A stretch of DNA of 64,000 nt from Solen grandis (lineage: Eukaryota; Mollusca; Bivalvia; Adapedonta; Solenidae). The notes beneath the pieces were generated by a model. The model had not been told where the DNA came from and did no database searches. It worked only from the letters and a program-made list of their open reading frames with translations. Numbering within the stretch: position 1 is the stretch's first letter; each line of letters begins with the position of its first letter. The position numbers were made by a program, and so were the translations under genes. The stretch covers positions 41,452,926 through 41,516,925 of the forward strand of contig CM037789.1 in assembly GCA_021229015.1 (NCBI GenBank), given 5' to 3'. Below are positions 49,533-60,097 of this stretch, in pieces.

Positions 49533-50190
49533 ATTAATAAGTAAGTAAGTAATTAATTTATTTATTATCGTGACATGTGCTTATACATATAATGAGACAT
49601 ATAATAAATCTCACATAAATAAGCACCCGGTCCAGTGGGCCTACATGTCACCAAACATCAATTTAAACATGTTATAATATGCATCTTACATGAAGATAGG
49701 TAATCACGTAACACAACATTAATATAAGTATATACATGTTGATATATGGAAGTACCACATATAATAAGATGAAATAAAGTCAGGCAATGCTAATATCTAA
49801 CAGTATAATGGATCATTGTCTATAAAAAAGATGATTTCTACGTTTGATAAATGCGCTCACAAGATACTTGGCAACATTTCTCGGAAAGCTATTAATCAAA
49901 TAATGACATGTTTCTTCTTTACTTAAAGTTGCTATATTATCAGAGTTTAACTGCTCATAAAACGTATTTTGTCTGAGATCATTATAAAAGTCACAGTCCA
50001 ATAAAACATGCAATTCATTCTCTATAGATGATGTAGCACAGAAATTGCAAAGTCTTTCGTCCTGCGGTTCCCCAACATACCGCCCCGTTTCAATACGTAG
50101 CGGTAATATCCCACATCGGAATTGTGCAAGTATAGACGGTTCATTTATTTTTAAGTTAATTCTGGTATAGTCATGACAACTCATTTTGCT
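49533..50190 (-). mobile_element. 5'-truncated LINE in an NRF-6-like intron
   Basis: The minus-strand frame from 50,184 to 49,813 (123 codons) encodes the C-terminal tail of a non-LTR retrotransposon ORF2: QFRCGILPLRIETGRYVG, then an LCNFC...H..LDC zinc-type motif, then a YLVSAFIKRRNHLF end. About 245 bases of 3' UTR follow, ending in a short simple repeat ('aagtaagtaagtaat' on plus, 49,540-49,567), typical of RTE/CR1-like 3' ends that lack poly-A. The frame is open, so the insertion is fairly young. It sits between the exons at 49.3 and 51.3 kb, in the gene's orientation, and no counterpart was recognised in the degraded copy. Confidence 0.75.
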
Positions 50191-51226
50191 TACATACTAT
50201 TTTACAGGTTTGAGGGATAGATTTGTACAAAAATTCAGTTTTTCTTTTCATTTTGTTATATGGCACATATTAAATACAACGAAATAAATGCACGTGATCG
50301 TTAAATATACTGAAGAGAAGAGAAAGAATGTAAAAAGTAAGATAGAGTGCCCTTATATTAACAGCCAGATCACGAGTGAAATGCAATGGTGTGTTCACAA
50401 ACGAAGAGCATATAAGTCAAAGTACCGAAAAAACATTGTTTTTACCCTTACAATGCTACAATGTACGTGTGACTACCTTTGCGACCAGTGCAGACCAGAT
50501 TAGTCTGCACATCGAAATTAAAGCAGGACTAGTCCAGTGTGATATAATTGGCAAATTAGTCACCTGTCAGCTTTAGGTTTGACCACGTGTGCACCGAAGG
50601 AAGCATGCACACTGTCGTACGCATGTCACTAAACGGGGAACTAAAATATGATTTATGAGTTGTAGATGACCGCCTAGTCCATATAGAAGCAAAAATGCAG
50701 GAGTCAAAAGAAAGTTTAAAGGGACTCGAACCAGGAGAGTCCCGACAGGGCCCGGACCCGGAGAAGGGAAATGATGTTCACGATTTCCAAGACTGAGCTA
50801 GATATATAACTTGTTAAGCATAGACTAAACATGTAAATAAAGTTAAAGTAAGTTATTATCATAAATGAAGTATTCCACCATGAACATCAACGCTACGTTA
50901 CACCCAATTTAAAAATTTAACATGGAGGGGGTTAAATATAATTTGCGGAAGCGTATAATAACAGGACAATAGACGTCTTCAAGTGAGACTCCTGGTCGTT
51001 GTTAGAGGTAGTCAATGTTTGACGTTGAGCCGGTACTTGTAACTCTCTTGGCATAAAACTTATCTATTTAGCAATGAGTTGATAGAATGTGATCTCGTGG
51101 GGGAGGGGGGGGGGAGGAGTAACCAGTAACTACAAATGGGGCATAGCATAGGAGGGTAGAGGGTAGAGACGATACAATTTTTCAGCTGACATAGGCTTTA
51201 TGATCTGCGTAAAAGTAAAGACTTAC
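50191..51226. other. Intron sequence of the NRF-6-like gene
   Basis: No exon recognised. A short 'gggactcgaaccagg' (50,728) resembles a minus-strand B-box but no A-box was found. A G-run lies at 51,098-51,116. Confidence 0.5.
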
Positions 51227-51337
51227 TTTCCTACCAACATGTTGGCACCAATACCGTAGTGTTTGGAGATGGTCCCTGTGGTAATGCTTCCCAATAGAAC
51301 CAACGCGAAACATGAGACGCTCCCCCACAGTGGCGAA
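51227..51337 (-). CDS. NRF-6-like acyltransferase-3 membrane protein, most upstream exon found in good sequence
   Basis: The acceptor is CTAACATAG, preceded by TTTTTTCCATC; the donor is GTAAGT. One base, 36 codons, then two bases that complete an Asn codon with the next exon. It reads SPLWGSVSCFALVLLGSITT, a transmembrane helix, then GTISKHYGIGANMLVG. Phase and content fit the exon at 49,360. The exon before it should carry the LANDMQF motif; it is visible only in the degraded copy at 23.5 kb. A degraded copy of this exon lies at 23,010-23,125. Confidence 0.87.
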
Positions 51338-51775
51338 CTATGTTAGGATGGAAAAAATACCTTGTGTAGAATCAGCTGCCCATTTGATTGGCCGCTACAT
51401 CTTTATGTGTATTTAAAAGTGATTTGGGTGAAATTTGATTCCCTTTGTGTATTCTCCATTACACCCATTGCGCCAAATTATTTCCATTGCGTATTTAAGG
51501 ACAGCATTAATTTTAGAAGAATTTATGGAACTATTGTTACCATTTGCCTAAATAAAACAACTAGACTTTCTTCGTTTCAATGTAATGTGTTGGTATGGAA
51601 AATTCGTGAATCTGTCCGAAGAATGTGATAGTCCGAATACTGGGAAAATATCGGAACACAGTGGCTCCTCCCGAAAACCTTTAACGGTATAGAGGAATAG
51701 GGGCAAAACGAGTCTTAGTGGCCAAATGGGTAAATCGTCCTTTTCGTCACTAACAGTCGTTATAAATGATACTTG

Positions 51776-51905
51776 TTCTCCCTTGCTTGGAGCTCAGCAT
51801 ATGGGAAAATGGTTGGCCGGGTGTCACGTTTAAACGTCTGAGTGTGATACCATGCCGCTTGTCAATAGCTTAATGTCGCAGTGGGACATTTCTCTGTAGC
51901 CAAAA
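51776..51905 (+). repeat. SINE tail (conserved-core type), diverged
   Basis: 'cccttgcttggagctcagca', 'ggttggccgggtgtcac' and 'gataccatgccgcttgtc' follow the SINE tail seen at 58,068-58,336, with several small deletions. Confidence 0.7.
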
Positions 51906-52720
51906 AGTCTTAAAATGGCTGACAAAGAAGAATTTCCATATTGTGTGAACCAGGAATTCTAAGCCGTGTGCATGCAGCTCATCAAAACCTTCAACTGAAG
52001 TTTGGAAGGCACCGTCCCACAAGACCCTGGTTTGTATCTAGAAGCGTTGTTTCCGGTGTTGTACCCTGTTTCTGTTGAACCATACGTTGAAAAACGGACA
52101 AGACCAATATAATAGTACTGTTATCCTTTCAACTAATTTCATTACAGTAAAGAAGCAAGTTTGATTCCCTTATAAGTATTCTTTGATAATTCTAGTGTGT
52201 TTTGATAAATGCAGGGATTATTATAGGGGGATATTTTTGAAGAAGGTCGCTGTGTATTGGAACTTTCAGCTAGTTGCATGTGTTTCGAGAGCTTCATATT
52301 TACGTGAAAAGTCCTAGAGATCTCATTAGAACAGTTAACGTTATTCAATCATTTTGTTTGCACAGATATAAAGCAATATATGATTTTATGCTGTATTACA
52401 AAGTAGAAAATTCAGGAAATATCGTCCTGTCATAGGCAAAGCCCTACGGAGCCGTTATTTACAAACCGCTTGAGTCTATACTTTAAACTCAAACTCATAA
52501 AGTCCAAGTTTTCAAAGTGACGTTTATCTAAATCTATAAATATTTCATTAACTATATTTCTACAAATATAAATGGCATAACTATAAGAGATTAATGGCCA
52601 CGGAGCCCCCCACTCACACAGGCATTTAGTGACTATGAAATGCAAAATGAAGATGGTAGTCATGTTTTACCATGGCCGCGACATACTAAAATCTTTGAAT
52701 TGTACTGGTATTGATATATT
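51906..52720. other. Non-coding stretch where the next NRF-6-like exon was expected
   Basis: No exon with the LANDMQF motif and no other gene could be found on either strand. Confidence 0.5.
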
Positions 52721-52721
52721 A

Positions 52722-52862
52722 ATTGGCGCTCAGTATGTAAGGGTAGTTCAACTTTAAAGACTGGTTGGCCCTGAGACGGAACAATGTTACAAGATGTAGT
52801 GTATGCCACTTGTCTACGGTGTGATATCGAGTGAGGCAGCACTATGCATGTATATCTGTTTC
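52722..52862 (+). repeat. SINE tail (conserved-core type), diverged
   Basis: 'ttggcgctcagtatgtaagg', 'gactggttggccctga', 'gccacttgtctacggtgtga' and 'gtgaggcagcactat' follow the SINE tail in order. Confidence 0.75.
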
Positions 52863-54670
52863 ATGTTGACAAGTTTAACTCACTTACACTAGGTCGACAC
52901 TTTGCTTTTGATGTCGCATTATGGCGCTCTCTGTGAATTGATTGATTTCACTATATTTTCCGACAAAGACACGATTTGTTTTCGTTCAAGTCAATATTCT
53001 CTATAAAGTAGGCATTGTTCTATACGAGTTTTTCTCTGAAATTCATTTTTGAAAGTGGTAACATATAAACAAAATCAACTGATTTCGTCGGTACTTTTGT
53101 TGCCTGTGCAGAGCAATACGACAACGCATGGCATCATCTATTGCATGTTTTACTTGTAACAGTTTCACAAGTTAGGTGTCAGATACTACTGAAAACATTT
53201 ATAAGCAGGCACGTTAATAACTGTACTTATTACCATATAATTACTACGTAAAATTAGTCACTTGTTTTCAGATTAAAACACAAAATCAAGTGAAATCAAG
53301 AGAATTAAATGAATAATTAAAGCTTATCAGCTAGAAATTTTCTAATCATTTAAAAAAAAATTTAAACGGATTTCAACTTCTGGATTATTTCATAAAATGA
53401 ATAAAAGAGGAAAATATCTTAATGTTATCATTTAAGTATAGACCATGCGACAATAAGTAAAGATAGGAAAATTATCTGTAAGTGTCGTTCTGCTTACTTT
53501 CATTTTATGTTGTTCTTTTTCATATAAATTGATATTATTTTTTCGATTATTTGGTAAACAGTAGCTAGACCGCATCCATACAACTGACCATGTATTTTTT
53601 GAAATTGCAACCTTACATATTTAATGAATATTTGTCTTGCAAACCATTTGCAACAATCAGAACAGGTTTGTGTAAGATTTACTCTAAATCAAATGAGTTT
53701 GTTTTGTTGTGCGTAGTGGCGAAAGTCTAACGAAAGAGGGGTTCACATAAATCTTCATTTTGTACATAACTTTCTTATACGACGTCATAATTTAAAAAAA
53801 AAAAAAAAAACGCTGGAAAGGCGTTTAAATATAGAACATTTCACATTTCATAGACTTTACGTATCCACTTATTTTGAAAAGCTGTCAATATTGAGCTAAA
53901 ACCTCTAGAAAACAACAACAAAAGATAAAAAAATAAAACATTTCAATTCGTTTTCTCCCTATAACTCTATAATGCTTGATATGAATTTAATAATCTGCAT
54001 ACCATTGAAATCACCAGGATTCTGGCTAAAAATGTTGTTTTTACTCTCATTTGCAAAAATTCAATATTTATCAAAATATAGCCAACTGAATACAATAAGA
54101 TTACCAACATTTTCGTTTTCCCGCCATTTCTGTAATGTCTAAAACCTGATCAGCTCAAAATGAATATATTCTGAAATATTATCCAAAGCACTTAAATAAT
54201 ACACATAGTCTCTCCATTTAATGTTTTTTTTCGTATTTTAGTTATTTACGGTTGAAGAAGAAAAACACGATATTTGAAATATGACCATAACCTTTGGAAA
54301 TTTACAAAATTAGCACCTGTCAGACTCTTTGAAACAATAAACAGTAAATATTTGTGAAGATAAAAAACAAATTCAGGAGTTTCAAAACCATAGGAATGTA
54401 TATTTTTCCAAAATTTGAATTTTCCGATTTTTTGTGAAGTTTGGCTGCTTATAGACATAAAGCCGTGCAGAGCCTGAACTTTGGACACATCATATTTTAA
54501 TGGGGTGACAACAAGGAATGTAATGTAAAAAACGCATTTAAATCTGACTTCAAAGTTTTGAGTCATAAGCAAAAATGTATTTTGATGCAAAGTGCCACCT
54601 CGCGGCAAAAGCATACATTAGGTTGATATTGTTATCGTCTTAGGATCATCTCCAGAACTATGTTAATATG
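52863..54670. other. AT-rich non-coding stretch
   Basis: No supported gene or repeat. A 17-base A-run lies at about 53,794-53,810. Confidence 0.5.
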
Positions 54671-54770
54671 NNNNNNNNNNNNNNNNNNNNNNNNNNNNNN
54701 NNNNNNNNNNNNNNNNNNNNNNNNNNNNNNNNNNNNNNNNNNNNNNNNNNNNNNNNNNNNNNNNNNNNNN
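54671..54770. other. Assembly gap, 100 N
   Basis: Exactly 100 unknown bases, a placeholder of unknown true size. It lies about 200 bases before the 24-bp array. Confidence 0.98.
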
Positions 54771-54978
54771 ACCCTTCAGATTTCTTCAAAATTCTATATC
54801 TGTGGTTATACAGAACTTGACGTTTTTTGAGTTGAGGAAAATGTTTCGTGAATTGCTGTTTTTTTCTCGAAGTCCTCAAAACCCAGGCTAAAACTCAAGT
54901 ATCGTGCTCAGATCCCAATTTATTTAGTGTTCATATTTTTTTTCAAGAAGACCGACCCTAATCTGGTCTGGTCTAGAG

Positions 54979-55943
54979 TTCCACTTGCCTAACATGGCGT
55001 AGTTTCACTTTTTAACATGACGTAGTTTCACTTGTCTAACATGACGTAGTTTCACTTGTCTAACATGACGTAGTTTCACTTGTCTAACATGACGTAGTTT
55101 CACTTGTCTAACATGACGAAGTTTCACTTGTCTAACATGACGTAGTTTCACTTGTCTAACATAACGCAGTTTCACTTGTCTAACATGACGTAGTTCCACT
55201 TGTCAAACATAACGCAGTTTCACTTGTCTAACATGACGTAGTTTCACTTGTCTAACATGACGTAGTTTCACTTGTCTAACATGACGTAGTTTCACTTGTC
55301 TTACATGACGTAGTTTCACTTGTCTTACATGACGTAGTTTCACTTGTCTAACATAACGTAGTTTCACTTGTCTAACATGACGTAGTTTCACTTGTCTAAC
55401 AAGACGTACTTTCACTTGTCTAATTTGACGTAGTTTCAATTGTCTAGCATGACGTAGTTTCAATTGTCTAACATGACGTAGTTTAACTTGTCTAACATGA
55501 CGTAGTTTCAATTGTCTAACATGACGTAGTTTCACTTGTCTAACATGACGTAGTTTCACTTGTCTAACATGACGTAGTTTCACTTGTCTAACATGACGTA
55601 GTTCCACTTGTCTAACATGACGTAGTTTAACTTGTCTAACATGACGTAGTTTCACTTGTCTAACATAACGTAGTTTCACTTGTCTAACATAACGCAGTTT
55701 CACTTGTCTAACATAACGTAGTTTCACTTGTCTAACATAACGCAGTTTCACTTGTCTAACATAACGTAGTTTCACTTGTCTAACATAACGTAGTTTCACT
55801 TGTCTAACATAACGCAGTTTCACTTATCTAACATAACGTAGTTTCACTTGTCTAATATAACGCAGTTTCACTTGTCTAACATGACGTAGTTCCACTTGTC
55901 TAACAAGACGTACTTTCACTTGTCTAACTTGACGTATAATGAC
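54979..55943. repeat. 24-bp minisatellite array, about 40 copies
   Basis: The unit is 'tagtttcacttgtctaac' plus 'atgacg', strictly 24 bases with almost no indels. Variants fall in groups: 'ataacg' units cluster at 55,650-55,870, and 'tttcaattg' units at 55,430-55,520. Because 24 is divisible by three, the minus strand is open for over 200 codons (VKLRHVRQ repeats); it is not a gene. The last degenerate unit ends about 25 bases before the splice acceptor at 55,967. Confidence 0.96.
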
Positions 55944-55967
55944 GTTGTTAATTTCCTATCGTTACAG

Positions 55968-56078
55968 CTCTGGAGAAGACAAAATATTCGGAAGTGTTCT
56001 CCAGGGTCCACGAAGCGATTGTTGAGGCGGGAAAGGAAGGGCCTGTCCTGGTACAATGTGCCATTGGCAAGAGAGTGG
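55968..56078 (+). CDS. Protein with CX4R phosphatase/rhodanese-like loop, penultimate exon
   Basis: The acceptor is ttcctatcgttacag and the donor gtaagt. The exon holds two bases, 36 codons and one base. It reads LEKTKYSEVFSRVHEAIVEA, then GKEGPVLVQCAIGKRV. A helix followed by 'GPVLV.C..GKR' is the pattern of small Cys-based phosphatases of the DUF442 (beta-lactamase hydrolase-like) and rhodanese type, whose active loop is CX4R. Here the loop would be CAIGKR, with Gln in place of the usual preceding His or Tyr. It joins in phase to the exon at 59,949. Upstream exons were not found and may lie in the gap at 54.67 kb or outside clean sequence. Family assignment is by motif only. Confidence 0.65.
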
Positions 56079-57039
56079 GTAAGTGTTTCACAAGATGGCG
56101 CTCATCTTGCTCAAAGTAGCACTTAGCTATAAACATCATGATAGTCATAAAAAACACAGCTGCAAGTTTCAGCTTACTTCTTTTTACGTCGAACGTGAAA
56201 CAAGCTTTTACTGCTTATGTTGGTCACCATCGTCGGAATCCACGTTCACTCAATACGCTTTGCTTTTTATTCGACCGTGGGTTATTTGATTAGCAAAACT
56301 TCGTAATCATGAAATATTAATTATACATTTTATTTGATCCGTAGCAGAAACAGCACGGGTCTTTTGACCAATGAAACGGAGAATTACATTTAGTTGTTCT
56401 GATTTTGCAAGTCAACTTTTGATTTTGTAAATTCAATAAGAATATTCAAATTCATTGGTCAGTAGCTGATTAATATTTAGAACACGAAGCTTTGCCAGTT
56501 GAAACTCCCGCGGTATTTACTGTAGTGATAACGGAATACTTACCGTGGGTTTCAATGATGGTTGGTCCCCTGTTTGAACCAGTTCTTTTACCCTTTGCAG
56601 GTCATGAAAGGTTATTGTCCTCAACGTTGTTGACCCTAGCATTCCGTTCCATATTTTTATGCTAATCTGTTTTGACGGATCCTTGGTTGGACCACCGCTT
56701 ATCACCTTTGAAGGTCTTGAAAAATTCTTGTCCTTAACGTGGATCGAACCCACAACCCACAACCTTCTGATTCATTTACAGTCGTAACTATATGAGCATA
56801 AACAATATGAAAAAGATGGATTTTAACCTGTAAATTTACATATACATGTACTTTTGTATCTAAAAATTCATCTCAAAAAGTAATTCCCTATTTCCTTGTA
56901 TATTGGATGTATAGGTTTTTGATTATGTTCACTTTTTGTTTGTATAATTTATAAGTATATGGTTGTCGCGGTCCATCTGTTACGTAGTTTCTAATTTTCT
57001 AAATGACTCAAGCTTCAATATCTCTCCATATTTATTATA
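56079..57039. other. Intron of the CX4R-loop gene, with degenerate paired repeat
   Basis: At 56,555-56,640 and 56,680-56,760 two diverged copies of one phrase occur ('ttggtcccctgtttgaacc'/'ttggaccaccgcttatcacc', then 'attgtcctcaacgt'/'cttgtccttaacgt'). The second ends in 'ggatcgaacccacaac', a minus-strand B-box. It is probably an old SINE pair. No exon seen. Confidence 0.45.
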
Positions 57040-57545
57040 CCCCCACAAATGAAATTTGGGGGGGTATATAGGAGTCACCCTGTCGGTCGGTCGGTCGGTC
57101 GGTCCGTCGGTCCGGCGGTTGGTCTACAAATATTTGTCCGGAGCATTTCTCCAAAACTACTGTACCTATGTTGATGAAACTTCATAGGTAGATAGACCTT
57201 GATGAGAGGAAGTGCAGTGCATAAGAACCATAACTCTGCATGTATTTTGAAAGGAGTTATTGCCCTTTGTCATTTTTAATCTTTTGATTTTGTCCGGACC
57301 ATAACTCCAATACTAAAGTAGCTAGGTTGATGAAACTTCATATGTAGATTGATCTTGATGAGAGGAAGTGCAGTGCACAAGAACCATAACTCTGCATGTA
57401 TTTTGAAAGGAGTTATTGCCCTTTGTCATTTTTAATCTTTTGATTTTGTCCGGAGCATAACTCCAATACTAAAGTAGCTAGGTTGATGAAACTTTATATG
57501 TAGATTGATCTTGATGAGAGGAAGTGCAGTGCATAAGAAAACCAC
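57038..57545. mobile_element. Dispersed element with hairpin end and 156-bp internal tandem repeat
   Basis: It begins 'tatacccccacaaatg' and folds onto 'aaatttgggggggtata' (57,038-57,070). A 'gtcggtcggtcggtcggtcc' run follows at 57,084-57,120. A unit of about 156 bases then starts at 57,135, 57,292 and 57,448 ('tgtccggagcat'), the last copy incomplete. It shares its architecture (C/G-run end, gtcggt run, internal repeats) with the element at 5,526-6,500, but not its sequence. No coding frame. The right end is not clear. Confidence 0.65.
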
Positions 57546-57619
57546 AATGTAAATTCTTAAAGACAGGTTTTTGCAAACAATAAATATGGATGTGAACCAT
57601 AATTAGACTGCATTTTTAT

Positions 57620-57990
57620 TCTCCTCAGCTACAGATCTTGGGGGCAAATTGTTTTCTTCTGTGTGTCTGTATGTGTGTCTCTATGTCTATCTGTCTGTCT
57701 GTCAAAACTTTTTAGCATTGTCCAAAACTTTTGAACCATTGCTCACACTAACTTTAAACCTTACATACATGTAGTCTTTCACTCACGCAAACTTTTGAAA
57801 CTGTATTCCTACACATGACAGACTTCCGGTGTGGGTATTGATCACCTTTAGTGATAATATTTTTAATTTTTTTGTATGCTTATAAGCCCAAATCCTATGT
57901 ATGAACATTCGTTTTATGTGTCATGTGAATACATCCTGTGTCAAAGATGGGGGTGGGGGTATGAATCATCTTCAGTGATAGTTCTAGTTA
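57620..57990. mobile_element. Possible second dispersed element, gtctgt-type
   Basis: A 'ctatctgtctgtctgtc' run at 57,685-57,703 is followed by 'gcattgtccaaaacttttga', and the end 'ggtatgaatcatcttcagtg' plus 'atagttctagtt' at 57,959-57,990. A related phrase 'atcacctttagtgataat' occurs at 57,840-57,857. The structure resembles other bivalve non-autonomous elements, but boundaries are uncertain. Confidence 0.4.
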
Positions 57991-58067
57991 GACTTATTTG
58001 CAGAACTGTAACCTTCAGTTACTGTGACTGTGACCTTCACGTGGCATCAGTTACCATTGCCATTACC

Positions 58068-58336
58068 GTCCCCTGTGGCCAAGCGGTTAGAGCGTCCGCC
58101 TCGGGAACGGAATGTCATGGGTTAGAGACCCCAACCATGAAATGCCAAAAATCGTGAAAAATGGTACTGGTAGCTCCCTGCTTAGCGCTCAACACATATA
58201 CAGGGTAGTTCCAGGACTGGATGGCCCGATGTCAGGATAATGCGACTTGGTGAGGTATCATGCCGCATGTCTACGGCGTGATACCACAGTGTGGCAGCAA
58301 GTAGACATAAGTGTGACGTTAAACCCAACATGGCGT
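58068..58336 (+). repeat. Full-length tRNA-derived SINE
   Basis: A tRNA head with A-box 'gtggccaagcggttagagcg' and B-box 'ggttagagacc' (58,120-58,130) is followed by the tail: 'cttagcgctcaacacatata', 'gtagttccaggactggatgg', 'ggtatcatgccgcatgtcta', 'cggcgtgataccacagtg' and 'gacgttaaacccaacat'. Pol III promoter boxes are at normal spacing. It is the most complete member in the window and the reference for the truncated copies at 45.3, 51.8, 52.7 and 61.9 kb. Confidence 0.87.
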
Positions 58337-59948
58337 TATAATTAGTGTATGAGTTATCGGTAGTACAATCTCGTAGTTCAGCATCATTGTCAAAAAACGT
58401 CAAGACGAGTTTTAATTCACTGCATTTAGTCATTTTAAAATTACACAAGACAATGAACAATGTCAAGTTTTGACTAGTAAACAATGTAAATACACAGTAT
58501 CAACTTTGTCGTGCCTTACAGATAGCCGCAGTGCATGTTTATAGTTGAAACGCAATTGAACATATGCGTCTGTATCTCTTGACAGCTGTCAAGATACTGA
58601 TGCTTTTTGTCATACAATCCATCCTCAGTACACGGGTGTAGCTTTGTTCCTATCTCATCAGTTACCTATACTAATCAATGTGGACAAGGTCTAGGTATCG
58701 CCAGTCATTTTATATGCCAGGGTTCTTGTTCCATTTAGAGTTTGAACCTTCAATCTCTGGTCCAGAATCTTATACACTCGGACCAGACAAATACCTTTCA
58801 AAATCATGACAGTAAATGATGGCGCATAACGTTTTCAGGGTCATGGGGATGTTACAATGAAACTGTATACTTAATGTCTATATAAAGCCTATTTTCTTTT
58901 AATACTTTAGATTTTCAAAATAGATATGTTAATTTATAAACACGTGAAAGTGCGAAATATATTAAATTTTCGAATTGTCCGAGGAGCGGTTTTTCGAGCA
59001 CCGGCCTTTTTCGAATTTCTCCAAGTGCTGGATTGGGTTACACCGTTTTTTTACTCGAGACACATACAGGTGAAATGATAAGCTCTGTGGTTAATTACTC
59101 TCGTAGATTCCAGCTTTGCGATTACCCAAATATTTTATCATCTGTCGTCCCTTGGAATACTGCAAGTTAACTGTTCATTGAATTGACTCATTCGGTTCTT
59201 ATAAATGTTCATATTCCAACTTCTTGACCTACGTGTTCTGTAGATTACATGCCGCGGGCTGACCGCGATACTATTTCATCTCCCTCTATTTAAATATAAC
59301 TTTGTTTCGTGGTCAGCCATCGTTATGTTCGTGAAAGTGTAAATGTTAAAGGCATACGAGAAAGACAATAAGACCACTAACTAGGCCGCAAAACTTTACG
59401 TCGCCAGTCCTCTAGGCCGCTAACATTACTGTCAGTCCACTAACATTACTCAGTTTGACCACTAGGTGGCCATCTAAATTAACACCGCCAGGCCGCAAGC
59501 TCACAAACATAAACATTTCAAAAGTATTTAAAGTATCTATTATGCCTATATCCACACGACAACACGTTTGACCAAAATTCATTTATGTATTTGTTCTGAT
59601 AGCAAGGCTATGGTGGCATATTTCTGCCAGCCACATATCCACTTAGCTATGTCGAAACTTTTCTGAAGATTTGTCACATATTCAGTTATTATCTGGCAAG
59701 TAGAAAATTTTCAAGTTATCCACTTATGTATCTTAATAGGACAAAACTGTGTTAGTGCCCACTTTCACTTCGTTATATTCAAATCAAATGAAATAAATTT
59801 TATTTATTTATTTACTTATTTATTTATTTTTGCATTTTTCGGCACGTTTTCTTGTTGGTCGACAATCAAAAAACTTTGCGGTCGGTGGGGCCTTCAGATA
59901 AACAACTTTATTTTACTCGCCTCAACCTACTTTTGTTTATCCACTCAG
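58337..59948. other. Rest of the intron of the CX4R-loop gene
   Basis: No exon seen. It contains a CTCF-like site at 59,459-59,471 in a stretch with repeated 'ggccgc' and 'taacattact' words (59,380-59,500), and a 'tatttatttatt'-type run at 59,795-59,830. Confidence 0.5.
59459..59471. promoter_or_regulatory. CTCF-like core motif
   Basis: CCACTAGGTGGCC fits the bilaterian CTCF core CCASYAGRKGGC at every position. CTCF is conserved in most bilaterians. A single motif in 64 kb could occur by chance. Confidence 0.4.
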
Positions 59949-60097
59949 CTTACCTGGGAGTCCTCTCTGCTGCCGTTCAAGAAGACCATGACCTTGAATG
60001 GGCCCTCAAGAAACTCAGGGACTTGGGATTTGAGATAACCCCGGAGGCAAACCCGGATCTCTTCCAGTTGTACGTAAATGTCCTCGGCCGAATGTAG
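59949..60097 (+). CDS. Protein with CX4R phosphatase/rhodanese-like loop, last exon
   Basis: The acceptor is tttatccactcag at 59,948. Two bases complete an Ala codon from the exon ending at 56,078, then 48 codons and TAG. It reads YLGVLSAAVQEDHDLEWALK, then KLRDLGFEITPEANPDLFQL, then YVNVLGRM. Following GKRV, the 'A.l..a......w.leeALkk..elGf' helix pair is what follows the loop in DUF442-like proteins, which supports the family call. The frame also runs open upstream through intron sequence from 59,852, but the splice junction is the better start. A possible polyadenylation signal AATAAA is at 60,471-60,476. Confidence 0.65.

Noticed and set aside
55203..55823. 206-codon minus-strand frame of VKLRHVRQ repeats
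   Set aside because: It is a translation of the 24-bp minisatellite; no promoter or splice context, and no non-repetitive coding sequence.
54979..55943. CRISPR-like regular array
   Set aside because: Repeats are directly adjacent without unique spacers, no cas genes are present and the DNA is eukaryotic; a minisatellite.
59852..59948. ATG at 59,852 as start of a separate 81-residue protein
   Set aside because: The frame upstream of 59,949 reads through a clear 3' splice site; the exon joins in phase with 55,968-56,078.
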